From Dicyema japonicum (taxonomy: Eukaryota; Dicyemida; Rhombozoa; Dicyemidae), in contig RDEW01000001.1 of NCBI GenBank assembly GCA_011109175.1, positions 1,502,360 to 1,566,359 on the forward strand: a DNA stretch of 64,000 bases, given 5' to 3'. Shown here piece after piece: positions 60,180-64,000 of this stretch. The notes below the pieces were generated by a model. The model saw only the letters and a program-made list of their open reading frames with translations. It was not told the DNA's origin and did not search any database. The position numbers and the translations under genes were made by a program. Each line of letters begins with the position of its first letter. Within the stretch, counting starts at the first letter, position 1.

Positions 60180-60420
60180 TCGAAGAAGTGCTGGACGATC
60201 CCCAAGACATAAGGCTATCAACGTAATTGTTAAGTGAGCCCTCTAGTCTGCTGGATACTCCTCCATACTTGAACCTGTTTGCTTGGACAGAAAAGAAGGA
60301 AAACGGCCTGACGGAATCACAATTTTTCTATTCGAGGAGGGGAAACCTTTGGTATGGGATGCGACGTGAGTCGACCCCTTTGCCCATCCTACATGAGGGC
60401 AAAGGAGAATAAATACGAAG
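60180..60420 (+). mobile_element. Group-ii endonuclease fragment
   Basis: [20 protein letters not shown], then a TGA, then VDPFAHPT. The R-P-D-G followed by GKPLVWD is the PD-(D/E)XK-like core of this family. It is a short, broken remnant. Confidence 0.8.
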
Positions 60421-60939
60421 CGCTACGCGATCGATTCACGTTCTACACATCATTGTTGAACAACAGGAGGAATAAGCGGGAAATCGCTTCGTCTCTAAAG
60501 AAACTACACTAAAAAGTCACGAAGCACGTGAGACACGGTGGCTTCTCCAGTTGAGTTCTGTGGCGATCGCGAGAGACAACTAAGTTGAGTTAGTTAGTTA
60601 AAAGCTCCTTCGCGTATCCCTAAAAGGCTTTCGCTTGAGCCATCCTTTACAGCCATCCTCACCCACGCCACTTGTTTCTGGCCCTCATTCGAACATCATC
60701 CAGGTCGTCTTCTGTCACAAATTTACGACCGATTGTTTCGTAATCATCTTTTAAGAAAATTGGAAATGTATTTCTTGTCTGCCTCGAAATCCGTGACTTC
60801 CGGCGCAGTAAAAATATTCTTCCATTATTCTGTTACACGGCGTAGTCGGGTCCAGTCTAAGAATGTGTCAAAATAGTTGCCACCTCGATAGAATGTCTCC
60901 ATGTGTGCCTGAACACGAAAAAGGGAGATGAGGGCTAGA
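60421..60939. other. No supported gene
   Basis: No frame, repeat or RNA gene recognised. Confidence 0.35.
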
Positions 60940-62340
60940 GATGTCTCATTTATATACGAACTAACTTCCGTGCTAATTGGTAAAGATTCACATAAAGCAT
61001 ATAGTTTCTCGTTTGAGATTTTTCTCGGCCAGAAGATTCCAGTATGCGCAGTTGGCTTCTGTGGAAAGTTTCTAGCCTCTCTAAATCGTTTTTAGAGGTT
61101 GCCCATGTTCCGGAATTGTATATTAGTATTGGCTTGATAAACGTGTCGTATAGTCTGACACGAAGTTTCAGTGAAGCATGCCTCTTCTTATCCAGATGTT
61201 GTACATTTTTTGAAGTATATGGTTGCCAGCATTTTCCTTTGACAAATATCCTTGGCGTCACCTAGTAGTGAGCCGAGTTTTTTGATGTCTCCAGAGTTCG
61301 TCAATTCTTGATTTGCTCGTTCGATTCTAGAGACTACTCGAGTGACAACTCAAAGTCTATTATGTCACATGGGCCAAGCGTTACCTATGGGCAGCCTGTT
61401 ACATTAACCTTGAACCAAGATTATTATTATTATTTAAGCCAAAGAAACACCGTCTTAACCAATAACTAATATTCAGGTGATCCGGCATCTCTCAATAATC
61501 GGGCCATTTTTCTCGATGCTCCGACTGTGATCCCACGCATTTTCTATACGGACGGGGTCTTTTTCCTTTTCTCTTCTGAAATTGCCTCCAGTTGCCTCTA
61601 TGATAGACTCGAGTGCTCTGGGGGCAATTTCTTTATCTGTATATTTTTCTAGTAACTTTTTTGCTCTTGACTGGATATCTTGAATTTTTGTTAGGTTCGT
61701 TGCCGACAGGTTAGATCCCCATGCAGCACATGCATAGCCTATTGTTGGCTCGACATACTGCTTGTAGAGGTCCCGATACCTGGCAGATAAATTCCTCCAC
61801 AGTTCCAAAGGAAGGCCTTTACAAAATTGATCTTCTTTGCACAGGTTGATATGATAGATTCCACATGGGCTGAGAAGCAGAGGAAAGTATCAAAAGTTAC
61901 TCCCAGTATCTTCTGCGATTTCTTTTGTGGTATAGGTACTCCATTTAACGTGACATCAATTGTTTGCGTTCCCATCTTTCTATTCTTAGTAAATAGAGTG
62001 ACTGCTGACTTTTCGGAACATGCATTTAATCGATTCTCGCACAACCATCCATATATGTTATTTAGTATTCCTTGTAGTCTTTCTTTAGCATGTTCGACAT
62101 TTACGTCTCTAGATGCGACAACTATGTCATCGGCATAGGAAAGTAGTATGTCATTATTATTCATAGGTACGGGGAGATCACTCAAAAAACAAATTAAAAA
62201 GGATTGGTGACAGAGGAGATCCTTGGGGTACACCATTGGGTAATAATCCCGATCTGGAACTCTTGTTTCCGACGGATACTTTCCCTCGGCGTCCACTTAC
62301 GAAATTTGCTAACCATAACTTTAATGGTGCATCAATTTTT
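60940..62340 (-). mobile_element. LINE (jockey/ingi-like, group iii), RT half
   Basis: The minus strand encodes LSYADDIVVASRDVNVEHAK (62.13 kb, catalytic box), SQKILGVTFDT (61.9 kb), VEPTIGYACAAWG (61.73 kb), and a related C-terminal block FIKPILIYNSGTWATSK (61.1 kb). The second block looks like a duplicate of the first, so two overlapping copies may be joined near 61.45 kb. It is interrupted at its 5' side by AT-rich sequence and the integrase fragment. Confidence 0.8.
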
Positions 62341-62394
62341 GTCAAAATATTTTTCGTATGACTTTAATGGTGCATCAATTTTTGTCAAAAATAT
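62319..62394. repeat. 42-bp tandem duplication
   Basis: GACTTTAATGGTGCATCAAT (with CTTTAATGG...TTTTTGTCAAAA context) occurs twice, 42 bp apart, at the border between the LINE and the AT-rich insert. Confidence 0.85.
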
Positions 62395-62589
62395 TAACTT
62401 CAATTAATTTTATAAATGATTTATTAACCACAAAAAATTAAATTTAAGTAACTTTTTTTAGTCTACTCATTAATACAGTCGATATTTCTCCTTTCGAATT
62501 TTTTATCTATCAAATTAAACTATTTAAAACTACCGCCACGCGATTATTCGATAAAATATTAATTATTTTCTGCAACTGGATAATACTTA

Positions 62590-63110
62590 TTTATTGATTT
62601 TTAAATTCAGATCCATTGTCCGACTGAAGAAATTTACATGGCCCATTCAGGCGGAACAAAGATCTTAAGTTTTCACATACTTCTTTACCAGACTTATTAT
62701 AGAGTGGTCGTACAAAAGCGAATCTATAAATTAAAAAAAAAAAACCAGCCTACTATATATGTCAATGACCGTTAAAAATCCATTTGAAATTTTCTTTTAA
62801 TGTTGAAAAATTTTTTCAGGTCTATTAGATCTACCTGAAAACGTTCATTTGGAAAAGAAGCAAACACATGGTGATTTATATCTCCAATTATAAAAAATCA
62901 CGAACTTTTAAAAGACGCGAAAATTTACAGACTTCACAATTTCGAATGACTTTTCTGATAATCTCATTCTCTACAGTGAAGTATCTTTGTCGACATTCAT
63001 ACTCAATTTATTGACTCCTCCATGTGAAAACTCGTGCAACGATTTCGCAACATGCTCCATTTCGGTTTCATTATCCAGGGATATGACTAACTTGGGATCA
63101 GTTGATTTAA
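62590..63110 (-). mobile_element. Retroelement-type integrase core fragment
   Basis: The minus strand encodes PNERFQVDLIDLKKF (about 62.85 kb), GFLTVIDIYSR (about 62.78 kb), FVRPLYNKSGKEVCENLRSL (62.7 kb) and GPCKFLQSDN (62.63 kb). These are the Asp-containing blocks of a DDE integrase (VDLIDL, QSDN). The source could be a gypsy-type or Ginger-like element. A T-rich GT...AG stretch interrupts it after the DIYSR block. There are in-frame stops. Confidence 0.75.
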
Positions 63111-63269
63111 GATACAGTCTAAAATTATTGAAAATTTACAATACCTGTCATTGATAATATAAAATTCTCTATCTTCTTACAAGCCTATATTTTCGGTGCC
63201 TCGGGAAGATTTTCGGGAAATTTATCATGCAAAGCATCTTTTAAAGTTTGATATTCAACTCAATCTTTC

Positions 63270-64000
63270 AACTCAAAAAAATGTAACAGGCTGCCCATGC
63301 GTTACGCGCCGCCCATGTGACATATTATCAAGACCAGCCGCTTTCCTGTAGTTTAGTTTTCCTATTGCCTTGATAGTTTCCGCGATAATAATGGGGCAGT
63401 TAAGAGGAGCCGTTGATGTTATTGGAGATTTGTTTTCAATTTCTTAATTGTTAAAGATGTCATAGTAGTGTGAAGAGACTATGTTCGCTTTTCAATAACA
63501 TTCAATACTGATCGTCCATGTTGGTCGTGAATAACAATATTCCTGGTCGTTTCTTTTTGCTAATAATCGAATGGCTTTGAACATTTTGGATCCGTTCTTA
63601 TATTTCTTGATTTCATCGACCTGTTCCTCCACTTCCTTTTTTACTTGATATTTTTGAAGTTTTTTGATTTTTGTTAAAATTGAGTTACGAACTATCCTTA
63701 GCTCTTTTTTAGACTCGGTATATTTGAATTATTAATTCTAATCCTCAAATTCTTTTGTTCTGAAGATAAGTATGATATTTCTTCGTTGTTATATTTGAAT
63801 TTGTTTTTGTGAGTAGTCCCCAAAACCAACGACGCGGTATTCTTCATTGCACTCCAACGTCATTCCACAAATCCTGTGGCACTATTGTTTGTATTCATCT
63901 TGCTTAATTCCTTTCTGAGTTTTTCGCCATACTCTTTCATCTTTATTTCATTGCTTATTAGAGTTTCTGTATCCAATCTTTCGAATTCCGTTTTTCCATA
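63270..64000 (-). mobile_element. LINE 5' part, endonuclease-RT linker (runs off the window)
   Basis: The minus strand gives RWSAMKNTASLVLGTTHKNK at about 63.85 kb and KLNYRKAAGLDN at about 63.33 kb. These are the linker and first RT block of the LINE whose RT continues below 62.34 kb. The endonuclease would lie beyond base 64000. Confidence 0.7.

Noticed and set aside
1-64000. Ciliate or nucleomorph origin, suggested by very short introns
   Set aside because: Stops behave as in the standard code, and HSL, cadherin repeats, exportin-6 and CFAP53 fit an animal. Nucleomorph introns are 18-21 nt and lack such genes.
1-64000. CRISPR array, prophage, bacterial operon or rRNA
   Set aside because: The only regular repeats are the minisatellite and short AT-rich tandems. 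No spacers, phage genes or rRNA motifs are visible.

Overview
This window looks like nuclear DNA from a very compact, standard-code animal genome, most plausibly a dicyemid mesozoan. That assignment is an inference. It rests on metazoan genes (hormone-sensitive lipase, exportin-6, cadherin repeats, the ciliary protein CFAP53, an HSP90B1/GRP94 relative, a SET/MYND protein) whose reading frames only work if GT...AG introns of about 20-34 nt, mostly 22-27 nt, are removed. Dicyemids are the animals known for introns of this size. There are no operons, no bacterial signals, no rRNA and no CRISPR.

Layout. 1.2-1.9 kb holds an ARF-family GTPase (+). 4.2-6.7 kb holds a complete hormone-sensitive lipase (-). 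7-12.7 kb is a repeat block (SINEs, a LINE fragment, and a 2 kb retrotransposon with RT plus restriction-like endonuclease). 13.2-14.6 kb is a frame-broken cadherin-repeat membrane protein (+). 14.6-17.4 kb is retroelement debris. 18.1-22.0 kb carries a small unknown two-exon gene (+) converging on exportin-6 (-). 22-30.5 kb is mostly unassigned sequence with SINE and LINE remains. 30.6-31.4 kb is a secreted or anchored unknown protein (+). 34.7-36.3 kb is CFAP53 (+), bracketed by inverted retrotransposon 3' ends. 36.7-39.6 kb is SINE/LINE. 39.8-41.5 kb is the ribosome-biogenesis factor NOC2 (+). 42-50.8 kb is almost all mobile DNA with one tRNA-Thr(AGT) at 45.1 kb. 51.0-52.1 kb is a SET/MYND protein (-). 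54.5-56.8 kb is a frameshift-riddled HSP90B1/GRP94 (+). 57.2-57.6 kb is a 60-bp minisatellite. 58.9-64 kb is retrotransposon remains with a nested integrase fragment.

Mobile DNA falls into recognisable groups: (i) R2-like elements with RT and a KPDI-type endonuclease; (ii) a second RT plus endonuclease family with a GKPLVWD signature and a conserved C-terminal domain; (iii) APE-type jockey/ingi-like LINEs; two tRNA-derived SINE families; and hAT ends, including an 83-bp hAT MITE with an 8-bp target duplication. The host genes are unrelated housekeeping genes and do not form a pathway. The main novelty here is genome architecture (tiny introns, gene decay, nested repeats). I do not see a new multi-gene system.
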